The translations under genes were made by a program, and so were the position numbers. Positions 1 to 12,356 of a DNA stretch of 64,000 nt are shown piece after piece (the stretch's first letter is position 1; the number at the start of each line of letters is the position of its first letter). The notes below the pieces were generated by a model. The model worked only from the letters and a program-made list of their open reading frames with translations. It was not told where the DNA came from and did no database searches. The stretch comes from Paragyromitra xinjiangensis (lineage: Eukaryota; Ascomycota; Pezizomycetes; Pezizales; Discinaceae), in the NCBI GenBank assembly GCA_038503065.1, contig JBCAMK010000022.1, positions 1,178,001 through 1,242,000 of the forward strand, read 5' to 3'.

Positions 1-1130
1 GAATCTAGGTCAAGTCTACTCACCTGCTAACAGTTTGTAGTCCAGACGGGCAAGAACCGATTGTTGTGGGCAGTACTTTCTTATGGGAATACCGTTTTAT
101 AGGGTAGAAGTGTGCTTCTGTTTACGTTTTAGGGCGAATCCACTACATTCTGTCAGAGGGCTAAGTGAAATAGTTCGATCTTAGATGTTGAAGGTGCTCC
201 CTAATACGGGGCGTGGTTTCGGGGTCGGAAATGATTGAGGCAGGCACCCGAGCGAGCTATTTAGATAGGGGCCGTACTGCCCATCTCAAACAAGCAAGCA
301 ACCAAGCCTTCTATTCCTCCCTATGTGCTCAGTATTACAACAGGAGACGAGAGAAACATCCGAGTGATGGTTTATGATCCGTAACCGGGTAACCTCTGCC
401 TACAGACGCCTTCCGTATCAGAAGACGATAGATGGCCTAAAAGTATGAACCCCGTAGGAGATCCTGCTACGGGCGGGAAATTTCACCGTGACTGGACGGG
501 TTCTTTAAATAACTATCACCTTAATATCCTCAGCTGAGAGGAATGGACTTAGCTTCTCCTGAGTAATACTTCTCGTACCTATCATTATCTATAGGTCTCT
601 CATACGGTGGACCTTTGAGTTTATATTTTACCAAATAGTAGCAGTACAACATTAAAACCCAAAATACAGTTTATGCAGGCTACTTATAAGGTTGAATCCT
701 CTCTCTACAAGGTATGGAAATGTCGTCGGGAAATGCATTAGGAAATGTATATTCTGTCATTTATCTTAATACAAATAGTGGCAGGCTTATGGTGTTACAT
801 CAGAAAAGTAGCATAGGTGGTTGAGAAGGTAGTAGGTGAGCTGAACAGCATGAGTTCAACTCCTGAGTTTCGCTTTTGGTTTGTTTTTTTGCCATTTTGC
901 CCTCGGAGAGTCATCTGTAAATGTGTATAATTACATGTACCCAAAGTATGCATTTACTAATGCATTCCTCCTACATAACCAGAAACAACTTTCCCAATGA
1001 CTTTCCCAGCGACTTTCCCCTGCCAAAACTGGATAGAGAATATGATGCATTTGCTGATGCATTTCCACACCTCTTAGAGTCTCGGGGTTATGTCAATGAA
1101 TCAATTTTATAGTTAAAAAAAGAAATACGC
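1..1130. other. Intergenic, no gene seen
   Basis: No open frame with family-like composition is visible in this stretch. One copy of the palindrome TACATGTA lies at 932-939. The short frame at 921-1112 has no recognisable motif, and I do not call it. Confidence 0.5.
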
Positions 1131-1844
1131 CTACCAGTCAAAAAACTGTACATTTACACTGTTTGTTTTGGTCAATCTAGACAGATATCCCACGATCAGC
1201 AAAATCATTTTGAGAATCATCCAAAGTGCAGAGAACATGACATGAATCAAGGAGAAGTTGAACATTTTAAGACAAACAGAATTTAAGAAGAAGAGCACTG
1301 TTAACATTGCAAGGAAAATAACAATACGTCCTTTAGTCCTCTCTCGCATAAGGAGTGAAAGGAGTTTCTGATGGTTGACTCCGGACGCCCAACTCGATCC
1401 ATCTCCGGTGGCTGAATAGAAGCAACCGTGCTCATAGATAGCAAGGTTCGCTCCTTGGTTGAGAATGAATGTCACCGTGTTTGATTTCGATTTGCGCGAA
1501 TCTCGTGCCCATGGTATCCGTAGATTATTGGCGTACCGAGAAGATTTAAGGGTCAAATTTTTCTCGAGGAGGATTGTGACGAGAGCTTCATTCTGCGAAG
1601 CAGAGGCCCAGAATAAGGCTGCCCGAGAAAATTTTTCTGATCTGCAGGCTAACTGCCAGAGGGTATAGGTGAGGAGCCGAGCGAGGCGGCGGTTGGTTCT
1701 AATCAATGAGTAAATGTACTTGGGATCGTCTATTTCTTCGGCGATTTGAAGCAAGATCTCGTTCGGCAAGCTTAGGAGTTTGGCGGGTTCGGGTTTCGCT
1801 TCGAGGGTCTTAGTGGAGACGTCGGACACCATACTAGTATACAT
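1131..1844 (-). CDS. F-box protein with degenerate ankyrin part and C-terminal membrane segments
   Basis: This is a single-exon frame. The first ATG is at 1844 and a second lies at 1832; the frame extends further upstream only through a GTG. The protein is about 237 residues. Near residues 20-60 it carries an F-box core (LPNEILLQIAEEIDD, then an LxRTNRRLxxLL stretch), the usual SCF adaptor motif that binds Skp1. Next comes a stretch like a weak ankyrin repeat (ASQNEALVTILLEKN; TFILNQGANLAIYEHG). From about residue 165 two hydrophobic segments (IVIFLAMLTVLFFLNSV and FSALWMILKMILLIVGYL) replace the further ankyrin repeats expected in fungal F-box/ankyrin proteins. The F-box and ankyrin readings rest on family patterns. 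A membrane-bound F-box protein would be unusual, so the tail may instead be a frameshifted remnant. The spacers on both sides hold nothing else. Confidence 0.6.
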   Translation of the reverse strand: MYTSMVSDVSTKTLEAKPEPAKLLSLPNEILLQIAEEIDDPKYIYSLIRTNRRLARLLTYTLWQLACRSEKFSRAALFWASASQNEALVTILLEKNLTLKSSRYANNLRIPWARDSRKSKSNTVTFILNQGANLAIYEHGCFYSATGDGSSWASGVNHQKLLSLLMRERTKGRIVIFLAMLTVLFFLNSVCLKMFNFSLIHVMFSALWMILKMILLIVGYLSRLTKTNSVNVQFFDW

Positions 1845-1982
1845 GATCACTTTTGATGTACCCGTATTTATTGGTGAACAATGTTTTTGTAGCAGGTGGC
1901 TTCGAGTGCAAGTATACGAAGGAATCTCACTCACGCGATAGAGGTCTTGATGGAATGGTGACTGAATAAGGGTGATCGACAC

Positions 1983-4752
1983 GACGATGGTTGAGACGAT
2001 AAATCGATGGGAGGAGTAAATGTTTTTGAAGTCGGGTAGGGAACTCCTGAATCACTCAATTAATCAATCTCTATTGATTTTCTGGGGTTAGTTGAAGAAA
2101 TTAATAGAGGAAGCGAAGAAATAACTGATTGAGGGGGTATAATCGTACCTGGAATGTGGTTGATACTTTTACTGAGGAGGAGGAGAGACTCATGGTAAAT
2201 AAAGAGGCCGTCTCTGGATCCGAAACGGTTCGTAGGGAGGCTCTCCCACTGTTTTTTTCGATCTCTACAGCTAGACAATTACATGGCTCGTAGTGCTTCA
2301 TGTGATTTCCCAGTTCAGGTCTAGTGTCTCTGGTTCACCTATAAAACAAGATAGAATGAAGATTGAACAGGAACAAAAGTTCTACGAAGCAAATGGATTG
2401 CCTACTTGTTATATTGGAATTTTCGAAGATCATAAACTATCACTCGCATAGTTCTCGCAATTGAATTGAGTCTTTTCCTTTTCTAGTTGAATGTGTGTAT
2501 TATATCCGCTATAGGACTAGTTTTTAAAAGTAGTGCCTGATAGTGATATTGATAGAGAGAACAGCAAATAGATTCTCTAGAGAATACTGAAACAGATACA
2601 GATCGTAGAGAGGTGAATTACCCCTCGATTTATAGAAAATGCAGCCAATTGAGAAAAGTCTAGAAACAACTGAATAAACGAACAAAGGAAAGTCTTTCGG
2701 CCAAAGGCATATGAGAATAACTAAGAAGTCATATCTCCAATACTAGTTCTATAGGACTTTCCTCCCGGTAGCACCTGAAAAAATCTTGAAAACTACGGAA
2801 TACAGTCCCAATGGATCAAGCTGTCTCGGCAGAGCGTCCATGGATGCTGAGAAATAGATCGAGTAATTTCTAGATATTTCCACTTCTGGGAGAGTGAAAA
2901 GGCTATCGGTCCGCAGATTTATATATGGTACGTATAAGCTGTGAAAAGAATAAATGAAACTGTGGAGGCGAACCCGCAAATATCATGGCTCGGCAAATAC
3001 TATAGACGAGGGTGGTAAAAAAACCTTACTACCTACTGAGTTTTAATTAGATTTACTAGCTTGTACTTCACTAGATCTGGGCCTGTGTTCACCATAGTCT
3101 TAGAAGATTTCGAGCGGGAAGGACTTATTCTGTTCTAACTTGTTGGGTTGGTCGTATATAGTTGATTCGTTCTTTTGTGCGCTTTAGCAACTGGGATTTT
3201 GCTAAGGTGTCTAGGGAGTATTCGCACTTGATTGGGCCGATACAAACTTGAGGGGCTATGTCTGCCCTAGGTGTGACCGATCCAACACTCGTTGTCACAA
3301 AACATCATAGTCTCTCGGTGCTAGGTAAACCGAAAAGGTCTATCATTCGAGGCTTGGATCGCCTGAGAGTTCTTGTCGCGCTTAGTGGGCAACTTGATGG
3401 CGTCAACGGAAAGTGCAATGCTATCGAAGGCCCTCGACATATGAAGCCCCGTTTGAATCGTTTTCCGCAGGAACAAATCGAATAACACGTGATTTCACAT
3501 CCTCTTTGCCCATCTAAGGTCACTATCAACTTCGTCCGGGGGTCATCGGTTTGGGTAACGGTTTTTAGAGCTTTTCTCCATGACAAAGGTTATAATACTA
3601 GCGGATTTGGCTGTCTTTTTCGATGGCTATACAAAAGGTTATGGAAGCACTCGTAAAGCCGCACCTGCTGCCTAAAAACGAACCGTGCACGAGTAGATAG
3701 TTGACCAGCGCTTCGTTTCCGGTGACTGCACCCTAAACTAACCCAGCAAGCGCGTAGTCTTCATCGCTGTGAGCGTAAGAAGTCTCGCGGAGGAGTGGCA
3801 TGAGCAGAAGTGATAGTTTTTTAGTTAGCCTGCGCAGGTCCCTTGACTCTTCTGGTTAGCAATTCTAAGGAGGACTTCATCGGAAAGACATGAACGGTAT
3901 CGTAGGTATAAATTGATGTTTAAAGAGTAGAGCGATACGTTTATTGATAGACTCTTGGTGGTGGGCAGATGGAATAAGAAAAGGAAGATGAGAAGATCAG
4001 TCTTCATCCAGGGAAACGTTCTGGATGGTGGGATGGGGGAGGAAGCGATGAGGCGTCACACAAAAATTATTGGAGAACGAGTGACACGGGAAAGATAACT
4101 ATGTAATTATTTCCTAGTAATTGGCGTGATTGAGAAAAAAAGGCCCTGGAGCCTCCCTGAGGCGAGACTATGATAGGCTGATTCCTTAAGGACTGCTTTT
4201 CCGTACCATTCAATGTAGAACGTACTATTCAGTGTAAAGCCCATCATCCCACGTCCCTCCTCTTCTGCTCTACTTCTGCTACTCCGGAACTCATCCTCGT
4301 ACATCTCCTCCCTCGGAACAAAAATTCGATCCTCTCCGAGCTACATTTCCATCAAAGATTGATCTCATTCATCTCTATTCACAGTAGAGAGTGATAGCTT
4401 TGACGGGATTTGTAGCTATCGTTTCGAATTAGTCCTCTTCAAACGGTCCATTCGGTTTGGGTCGTTTCTTAGCCAGAAATTGCATAATATTTAAGATATT
4501 CAGTTAGCTGGTAGCGCTGAGGCTGCTGGGCTTAAAGTTGTTCGCCATATTCCCTCGTAATCTATCCAATTTAACTAATGTTTAGCAGGAGTCGATTATC
4601 GTTCTCTGTTAATTAATTCGCTGAGCCGTAGCCAATTATTCGCTACTACAGCACCCTTAAAGTATGCATCGCATCTTCCTAAAAGACTGCCACTTAATCT
4701 AACATTCATCAGGACTAGTTTATTCATCTCAGAAATATTATCGAGATTAACA
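1983..4752. other. Gene-poor spacer
   Basis: This 2.7-kb stretch holds only short, mutually overlapping frames on both strands, for example around 3258-3586. They show no family motif, consistent splice joints or coding-like composition. I see no RNA gene or clear repeat. Confidence 0.5.
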
Positions 4753-5745
4753 ATGTCTTCGATTCTTAAAGAGCGAAGCTTCCCGCTTAGAAAACTCCCA
4801 CTTGAGGTTATTGTACTAGTTCTGTCGGACCTCGAAAATCCTAGAGACCTCAGGGCAGCAATCAGAGCCTGTTCGCTATGTTTCAAGCTCTTCTGCAGAT
4901 ACAAGGGCCTACTCTTAACCCAAGTAGCCAAGTATTTATTTGGAGCATCCCGCTGGGAAGCAGCAAAGACCGTGTTGACATATCAGGGATATGTCTATAA
5001 ACAGAGCTTCGACCAAGAAGCCTTGCAAGCGGATCTCGGGTCGGTTTTTGTGCCTCGGGCCTCAGACTCCACCCAGATGAGAAGCAACGAGAGGGTATTT
5101 CAAAAATTCGAAGAAGAGATAAACAATATTCTCGAAAGAGAAAGGGCAAAACCGGCACCTAAAGACGACGTTATTATCCCTCGCAGCGCTACTACTTCTC
5201 AAGCGTTTTATCGCGCTTGGACTATTAGTATGCGTTTTCATTTCGAGTCCGTCCAAAAGTTCTTCGAGCTGGAGCCGCACAGCAATGGCCACTGCCACGT
5301 ATTGCAAAAGCTGTGCAGATTAATGTATAGCGATTATACCCCTCATATGACCCCAGTCGGAAATAGACGTTTGGGTGTTGCATCGGCAACTGCAATGAGT
5401 CTCACAGAAATCTGGGGCTCAGACATTTACTGTTTTTCCGAGTACCGACCGGTACCACCAAACTTCCACTCATTTGTTGTCAAGTACACCGATTCTGTAC
5501 TTCTATTGAAGATGAAGTGGATGCTTCATCAAAGAAGCAGTGACACCGGTTATGCCACCTCGGTCGCGAGTCTTGAGGCCGAATGCAAGAAATCCGAAGT
5601 AAATACTGAGGAGCTTGTGAAGAGGTATAAGCTCGCAGGAGACTGGAGTTCTTGGCCTAAAAAGTTACCAGTTAACTACCGACGACCGGGACGTTACACA
5701 GCCTGTTGTTTTGGCCTCACTTATAAATTCCTCGGTGAAGAGTAA
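4753..5745 (+). CDS. F-box-like hypothetical protein
   Basis: This is an intronless gene of 330 residues. The ATG at 4753 has a good fungal context (ACAATG). Residues about 12-50 (LRKLPLEVIVLVLSDLENP, then RAAIRACSLCFKLFCR) follow the F-box spacing: L-P-x-E near the start, a hydrophobic helix, and the alternating L/C pattern of the second and third helices. The rest is soluble and mostly helical, with an acidic/basic stretch near residues 110-140 (FEEEINNILERERAKP) and no ankyrin or LRR repeat that I recognise. Such proteins are usually substrate receptors of SCF ubiquitin ligases in fungi. That role is inferred only from the F-box-like start. No partner gene lies next to it. Confidence 0.65.
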   Translation: MSSILKERSFPLRKLPLEVIVLVLSDLENPRDLRAAIRACSLCFKLFCRYKGLLLTQVAKYLFGASRWEAAKTVLTYQGYVYKQSFDQEALQADLGSVFVPRASDSTQMRSNERVFQKFEEEINNILERERAKPAPKDDVIIPRSATTSQAFYRAWTISMRFHFESVQKFFELEPHSNGHCHVLQKLCRLMYSDYTPHMTPVGNRRLGVASATAMSLTEIWGSDIYCFSEYRPVPPNFHSFVVKYTDSVLLLKMKWMLHQRSSDTGYATSVASLEAECKKSEVNTEELVKRYKLAGDWSSWPKKLPVNYRRPGRYTACCFGLTYKFLGEE

Positions 5746-6783
5746 GGAGGCGGGTGTTTACGTTTCTCAATGGCACATGGTTGGGAGGGGTTTCGTGGAG
5801 TTTTTTCAAAAGTGCTCGATTACGTCCGTCCGTACTGCGACCAGGCGCTAACAGTTCAAACAGGGGGCTTTTTGGTTTTTTACTTTTGGTTTTCTATGAG
5901 CAACACAGAAGGTTCTATTGGTTTAATTTGTTACTAGGGGCTTTAAATGCCTTTCGTTGCATCTCGCGACTTTTTCATCTTTAACCCTACCTGTATACAT
6001 TTAAATTTGTCTGTATAACCTTTCTCCTGTATAATTTTCCTTGTGTACCTTTTTCCCTGTTATCTTTCCCCGTATGTTTTTCCCTACCTGTACCACTTGC
6101 TCTATCAGTATCTTATTTTACATGTACCTTTCTATTAACTTTACCTGTAACCTTTCCATTCACTTTGATTCTGCTTTTAAAAATTTAAATCCATACCAAG
6201 AACTTCTCGGGCCTATTTTTGATACCTACAGGAGATCCAAGATGGGATACGATCTAATATTGCAGTTGTGGGGATACACCGGTGCTTGTTGCTGCCTTAC
6301 GGGATGCGGTGCGAGGACAGTCCGTAGTGGGGCAAGAGATCTGGAACTTTGGAAGGATATTGCGAGTCAGCAGGCAGCTGAGGGCAATATAACTGTTTGT
6401 AGAACGGTTACTGGCGGTTTCATTGGTGGTGGGTGATTTGGCGAACTATTTTCCGATACAGCAATCCCTTCGCCGTCATGGCATATCACTCGGCTGATTT
6501 CCCACGTCAATTTCGCATAATGAAATATCAAGAGCTATGACAGATAGTCTATAAACGATAAGTATGTATCAGTTACTAATGCAGGACTGATAGAAGCTAT
6601 CTCGATGTAGTTCAGTTTGGGCAAGCTCTCAAAGTAATGTTCGTCGTTGGGGATTCGCGAGTCGGTTACCCTGCCGGCAGCATGAATGGGTTAGGGTTTC
6701 TTTCCTTGGCGTCAGCTGACTACAACCGCGTCTTCAGCTTCACTCAAATCCACCTCCAACCACGGCTTTCCCTCAATCCTACC
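5746..6783. other. Intergenic; pyrimidine-rich tract
   Basis: From about 5990 to 6130 the + strand is a loosely repetitive T/C-rich tract in which 'cctgta' and 'cctttt' units recur, and TACATGTA occurs at 6119-6126. A short frame starting at the ATG at 6242 could encode a 64-residue Cys/Gly-rich peptide, but nothing supports it. The end of this stretch must hold the promoter of the VPS52 gene. Confidence 0.4.
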
Positions 6784-9184
6784 ATGTGGAGACCTGGAGC
6801 TTGGAATAACACTGTCAACCCTCCCGTGCGCGACGCCTCTCCTTTGCCTTTACATACAAACCACTCCCCAAGTCCACTACCGGGTCGGCGACCTGGAGGT
6901 CGTCCACAGCTTTCACACAAAACATCGTCGCTGAGCCTCGCATCCTCGGCTAATGCATCCACAACAAGTCTTTCAGGGTCTGTAAGGGGGCAGCAGAGCT
7001 CTGGGCTCAGGCGGGCAGCTACTGTTCAGGTACCACCGGGGATTCGGGATCCTTTAGATGTTTTGGAGGGTATCCTGGGTGTGCAAGTGAAGCCGAGCAT
7101 CGAGGCAGATACAGACCAGGAAGTTTGTGAGGTACCGGATTTGGATGAGGTCGAGGATATCGATTTCGGGGAGTTGAGCTTGGAGGCCTTCGTGGAGAGG
7201 GAAGAACGACGAGAGGCAGATGATAGGGAGCTACAGGTTAGAGCTCGGAATCATAGTGTGAATACTATGGTTGACTGTGAGTTACCTCTAGGGTTTAAGC
7301 TCGAGGGTTTGCTGACATGGACTGTAGATGAACGGGAGCAAGGCAAGTTCGTGGACTTGCATCGGTCAATAAAAGTGCGTTCGATGCGCATACGATGATA
7401 CCCCGAGTTTTCGCTTATATCCAATCTAGGCTTGCGACGAGGTCCTTAAATCCGTCGAATCCTATCTTTACTCTTTCCAGACCGACCTTGGCGTCGTCAG
7501 TGCAGAAATCGAAACTCTGCAAAACCGCTCTGCAAACCTGAATAAAAGGCTAGATAACCGCAAGGTCAGTATTGAACCTTACCGCGATTTGTGGGGTAGC
7601 TAGATCAGCTCAAACTTGCTCGCGGACCACACCGCTGAGCTTTTATCCGATATAAGGTGGGAACTGACGTGTGTAGAATGTGGAAAAAATACTTGGCCCT
7701 GTTGTTGAAGATGTTGCGCTCTCGCCGAGTGTGATACGACGAATCGTCGAGGGTGAAGTAAATGATAGCTGGGTGAAAGCCTTGAAGGAAGCAGATCGGA
7801 AAATGAAGTCTATCGAAGCTCTAGATCCGTCAAAAGTGAAGGCTACCCAAGACGTCAAGCCAGAACTAGAACGGCTTACACATAAGGTTTGTTGCAATTG
7901 AATTTTTGCTAATTGGCTATGTAGAAGAAGCCGATATATCTGACACTAAGCAGGCTATTGAGCGGGTACGGGATTTTTTCGTCTCTAAGATTAAGGCAAT
8001 ACGGGTACCCGGTGCGAATGCCCAGATCATACAACAGCACGGTTTCATCCGGTACAAAGAGCTATTTCTGTTCATGGCCACCCACCACGCCCAACTCGCA
8101 GAGGAGATTGGACAAGCTTACATCAACACCATGCGCTGGTACTATCTCAGCCACTTCCAGCGGTACAATACCGCTCTTCAAAAGCTCAAACTCCATACCA
8201 TGGACAAGCACGACACCGTCGGTCAAGACGAGCCTGCGCGCCGCAATAACCTCCTCCCCTCGCTCAAATCCGTACCAGCAACCTCTTACGACCCCTTTAA
8301 CATCGGTCGTCGCATTGACACTCTAAAGAATCGAACTGCACCCATTCTCACCTCCCACGCTGCCGAAGAGGACCGCTCGACCCACTATCCAGAGATTGTA
8401 TTCCGCCACTTTAACGCTGCGCTCGTCGAGAATGCGTCCGCGGAGTACCTATTCATAACCGACTTCTTCGTCCATAAAACCTATGAACAAGCCTCTACAA
8501 TGTTCAGTGCCATTTTCACCCCAACATTCAACCTTGCTCAATCCGTCACGAAGCAGCTCATTGACTCCACCATCGACTGTCACGGTGTCTTGCTTTGCGT
8601 CCGACTGAACCAATACTCTGCCTTCGAAATGCAGAAACGTCGTGTCCCTGCAGCTGATGCGTATATCAACGCAACTAACATGCTTCTCTGGCCAAGATTC
8701 CAGATTGTCATGGATGCCCACTGCGAGTCGCTACGGAAATCATCGCTCGTCGGGACTGGACGCGGGCAGATGAGTGCGCTTGGTTTGGCCGCGACGAATA
8801 CGGCGAAGCAGAGTGCAGCGCCGCATTTTCTGACGCAGAGGTTCGCATGTTTCGTGCAGGGGATACTTGCATTGAGTAGTGAGGCGGGAGATGATGAGCC
8901 TGTTGCGAATAGTTTGGGTCGGTTAAGGGGGGATTTTGAGGCGTTTTTGGCGAAGTTGAGTGCTGGGATTTCTGATAAGGGGAAGAGGGAGAGGTTCTTG
9001 TTTAATAATTATTCGCTGGTGTTGACTATTATTAGCGTAAGTCTTTTCCTATTCGCCAGCTAACTTAGTTGTGTTAGTTAGGATATGCTAATTTGGGTAT
9101 GCGGTGTAGGATACGGATGGGAAATTGGCGAATGAACAAAAGGCGCATTTCGAGGCGTTGAAGAAGGCTTTTGAAGGTAAATGA
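6784..9184 (+). CDS. VPS52: Vps52, subunit of the GARP tethering complex
   Basis: The protein is Vps52/Sac2, the subunit that helps GARP (Vps51-52-53-54) tether endosome-derived vesicles at the trans-Golgi. Five exons join in frame: 6784-7374, 7430-7564, 7677-7886, 7954-9036 and 9110-9184, giving 697 residues. The start ATG at 6784 (ACCATG) is preferred to the upstream frame because the S/P-rich N-terminus begins there. Family landmarks are EDIDFGELSLEAFVE in the acidic N-terminal region, the coiled-coil start (AEIETLQNRSANLNKRL), EKILGPVVEDV, and the strongly conserved core containing AQIIQQHGFIRYKELF and then QLAEEIGQAYINTMRWYYLS. The intron-4 acceptor at 7953 was chosen because it restores the conserved 'THK-AIERVRDFF' joint; nearer AG sites break the frame. 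The length and C-terminus fit fungal Vps52. Confidence 0.95.
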
Positions 9185-9541
9185 ATTGGGTTAGACGCTG
9201 AGATTGGGGATATTGTATTTTGTGCTTTGAGTTTCTGCTTTGGTCTGTTGCTGGTCTGCTGGGGTTTGGTTCAACGAAAAAGATCCCGTTCTTATTTTAT
9301 TGTTGCCGCTTGTATCAGTCGCTTTTGTTGGGTACTTGCTGGTGGACAATCTCGTGAGATCCGAGTGCTAATTACAAAAATGGGTATCAAAAAATCATAA
9401 ACAAGACTCTAGAATCGTTGATAATTCTCAACAACGAAGTGGCAAACAAAAGAAATAAGGCTCTAGAATCATTGGTAATTCTCGATAGCTGAATATTGAA
9501 CGAAAGAAAATCCTTCTGTAAAAAGACCATATATTCTAGCT

Positions 9542-10243
9542 CTAATTCCAATCAACATTCGAGGAACTTGAAGACGGTCCTTCGCTATAATCATCGGGAA
9601 GACCCTCCATGATTCGCCTATTTTCAGCCAACTCAACCTCCAGTCTCCGTTTGTTCGCATTTATCGAGGTTTGGTAAACGATAGTGAGACGTCCACAGTC
9701 TCTCTCAAGCTCATCCTTCAGATCAGGAGACCAAATCTCTACGATTCGATCACACTCCCAGGCCATCAATCTCAACACATATAATTTAAGCTCAGTTCGT
9801 TTGATCATGAGATCTTGACGTGCTCTCCCTCTGAGATGATCAGGGATCTCAGGTCTCCCATCACATTGTTCGCCGTTCCACATAATAAACGGGCCGTCGT
9901 GTCCGTACCCTTTACACGGGCCTTCGCAAACAAATAAATTGCACATTAGACACGGTCCAGCCCCGATAGCAGTGCTTGACCAGATAGGAATGACGCAGCC
10001 ACGGCAAGTGGCATTAGGACAACGTAGAACTTCTGGGCCAACAGGACAACCTGGTTTATCGCTTGTAAGGCCCCAGACAGGATGTTCGTGGAGTTCGACG
10101 GGATCCCCGCGGTGGTTCCTGGGGTACCCGTTTTCGTCTACCTCGTCGTTTTCCATGGGGATGAAAACGTTCGGGGTTTCCCTCTGGTAACATTTTTGTC
10201 GCAGCCTAGCTACGTCTGCGGGGCTTAGTTTCGCGAATTCCAT
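9542..10243 (-). CDS. Cys-rich hypothetical protein
   Basis: This is an intronless frame of 233 residues with an ATG at 10243. I do not recognise the family. Residues 66-127 are rich in cysteine: C66, C75, C80, C83, C98, C101, C106, C110 and C127. The two CxxC pairs (C80/C83 and C98/C101) and the regular spacing suggest a structural zinc-binding module, possibly binuclear. The following region (about 135-215) looks helical and is rich in L, R and E, which could form a short coiled coil. The tail is Ser-rich and acidic (EGPSSSSSNVDW). It ends 358 bases from the VPS52 stop and converges with that gene. Metal binding is an inference from spacing alone. Confidence 0.55.
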   Translation of the reverse strand: MEFAKLSPADVARLRQKCYQRETPNVFIPMENDEVDENGYPRNHRGDPVELHEHPVWGLTSDKPGCPVGPEVLRCPNATCRGCVIPIWSSTAIGAGPCLMCNLFVCEGPCKGYGHDGPFIMWNGEQCDGRPEIPDHLRGRARQDLMIKRTELKLYVLRLMAWECDRIVEIWSPDLKDELERDCGRLTIVYQTSINANKRRLEVELAENRRIMEGLPDDYSEGPSSSSSNVDWN

Positions 10244-12356
10244 TCGTGGAGGGTTTTTGGGGTGTTGTGGGCCTTGGTCGGGTTTAGAATGCGGGGCGTA
10301 CAGTCTTAGTAATCCTTCTAGAGGCTCGGTTAAGTATACGACGCTTTTCTTGCGAGACTTGGGAGTTGCTCAGAACTGGTGGTATGTAGGAGATGTTTTC
10401 TTGCTTCTCGATTGACTGAAATTCGCTGTGGTGGTTGAGGAATCTTTTTTGGTTCAGGAGGTGGCCTATATAGCGGACTGCTCTGCGAGAAAATATAAGA
10501 TAATCCGTAATTTTGATTTGGATCTTCCTGTTTGGGATAGTAGGATGGGGGTTAGATTGTGGGGTTATACAGATCTGCTCAATTGCTGGATCTCTACCGC
10601 AGCCGGCTATACGATTAGTATTGTATGACCCCAGTCTAGCCTATCGGGAAAAGTATTGATTTTAGGAGTTTAAACGGGGGTAACACATAGTAGACTAATA
10701 GTTACCTTTGTGCATACCCTCTAGTTCTCTGGAACTTGGAGGTTGTGAGGTAAGGTACTACTTGTGGGTGCTCGCCACTAAGGGATGTGGGTTAATGCTT
10801 GGGCCGAATGGCCTTCGACGAGATCGTCTATTCGAGGAGTGCTTCGCCTTGTACCTGCATCTTCGCGGCGTGGATACTTGGTTAGCTCCTTATCTTGAGG
10901 AAGACAAGAATCATGGCGTGTCACTCACCTAGTTAAGGGAAGGCTTTTGTTGAGAGGGGGAAGATTAGTTCCTCGATATCTGGCAGGAGACTAAGTTGTG
11001 ATGTTCTTCTAGAACTTTCCATAAGGCGACCAGTGATAAAGGGGAACCTATTAAAAAGTGTTAATGTCCCCAAGACTGAGGGGTAAGGGAAGAGATTCAC
11101 ATAATAATACCGGATCTGTTTAGAACCTTTCAAAAAGAGGATAGTTAATGGTAAAGGAGGAATTATTAGGGTGGCAATCCCGGACCAATGGGTTCTCGCC
11201 CTTCATATATTCGTCAGACTTATTAATGTGTGGCTTAGTAAGGCTCGTGGGCTTTCTACGAGACTATAGAGAACATAGCTAAGTAAACGAGCGACTTAAT
11301 ATGACCAATTCGGCGAGGGCTAGGCACATCCCGTACTGACTTAGGAATACGGAGGAATTATTTTAGGGATCATTTTCAACAGCTATTTCAGATACAAAGC
11401 TTAGGTATGTTACTTTAAGCTTCTCCTATGCATCTTAATCAGCCCCTTCTGGCGGTGACACAAGATATTACATAAGCAACGAAATAGTAGGCCCTCTGAA
11501 CTCCATACAGAAACCCACGATAAACTTAGTATCCCGAGTAATAGGGGAGCCGTGATTCGATAGAAAGCCTGCGTGGTAGGAAAATTTTAATATTTAGCGA
11601 GAAATGGGCAAGCCGGCAAATACCAAAGGCGGTCTATGTGCACGTGAGACAACTCTGATGAGAGTGACAGGGAACGTTTCTTTCTTTCCTGGTCATAGCG
11701 TTAATAAATATCATTGCTATGTATCTCTTGAATAACCTTATTGGATCTCCTAGTGCTGGCTGGAAATCCCGTTGACTTGAGTAACCCCCACTTCATATCC
11801 CCAGCTCACGAGGTTTGGTTTGCGCCCATCCCTTGCCTCCAGTTGTCACAAGACCTGGATATATTGAATTCAGAGGGCTGTAGTTGAGTAGAAAACATAT
11901 GCGTCATCGGCTGCAAACATAGCCTAGGATCAGGGGTTCACGAAGCTAAGAAACAGGATTTGTTTTCAATGTGGTAGGTTTATTGCTTTTTTTATGGTAA
12001 ACATTGAGATATATGAGGGCTAGACTCGCCCCTATTTCCATTTATCACTTACTGGCGCCAAAAGACCCGAGAATCTATTAGGATAGTACGTTCCTGGCTG
12101 AAAATCCTGTGCGGTATTGTCCCAGGTATCACTCCGTATCTATAACAATCGCGTAGGTATAAGAATTTTGAAGTTATTTGGTTTGTGTTCTGTTAATATT
12201 TCATGCAGATATTCGGGCAAAGCACATCACAGCTGAGATCATAAGCAGCAAAATCTGAATGGAACAAATATTTCACTAGAGTCGCTGGACAGTACTAAGG
12301 TTCTCATTTCTTACTTCCACCGACCAACCCCGGTTATCGGGGTATCTTCCGAAATC
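10244..12356. other. Gene-poor spacer
   Basis: Two short + frames (10428-10628 and 10708-10932) and one - frame (10933-11133) are present without motif support. The rest is A+T-rich sequence with stops in all frames. Confidence 0.45.

Noticed and set aside
3258..3586. Overlapping opposite-strand frames of 75 and 93 codons
   Set aside because: Neither has a motif, splice partner or clear start context; they are probably chance openings.
6041..6436. A 131-codon frame with a Phe/Thr/Cys-rich start
   Set aside because: Its first half is the pyrimidine-rich repeat tract; only the last 64 codons could matter, and nothing supports them.
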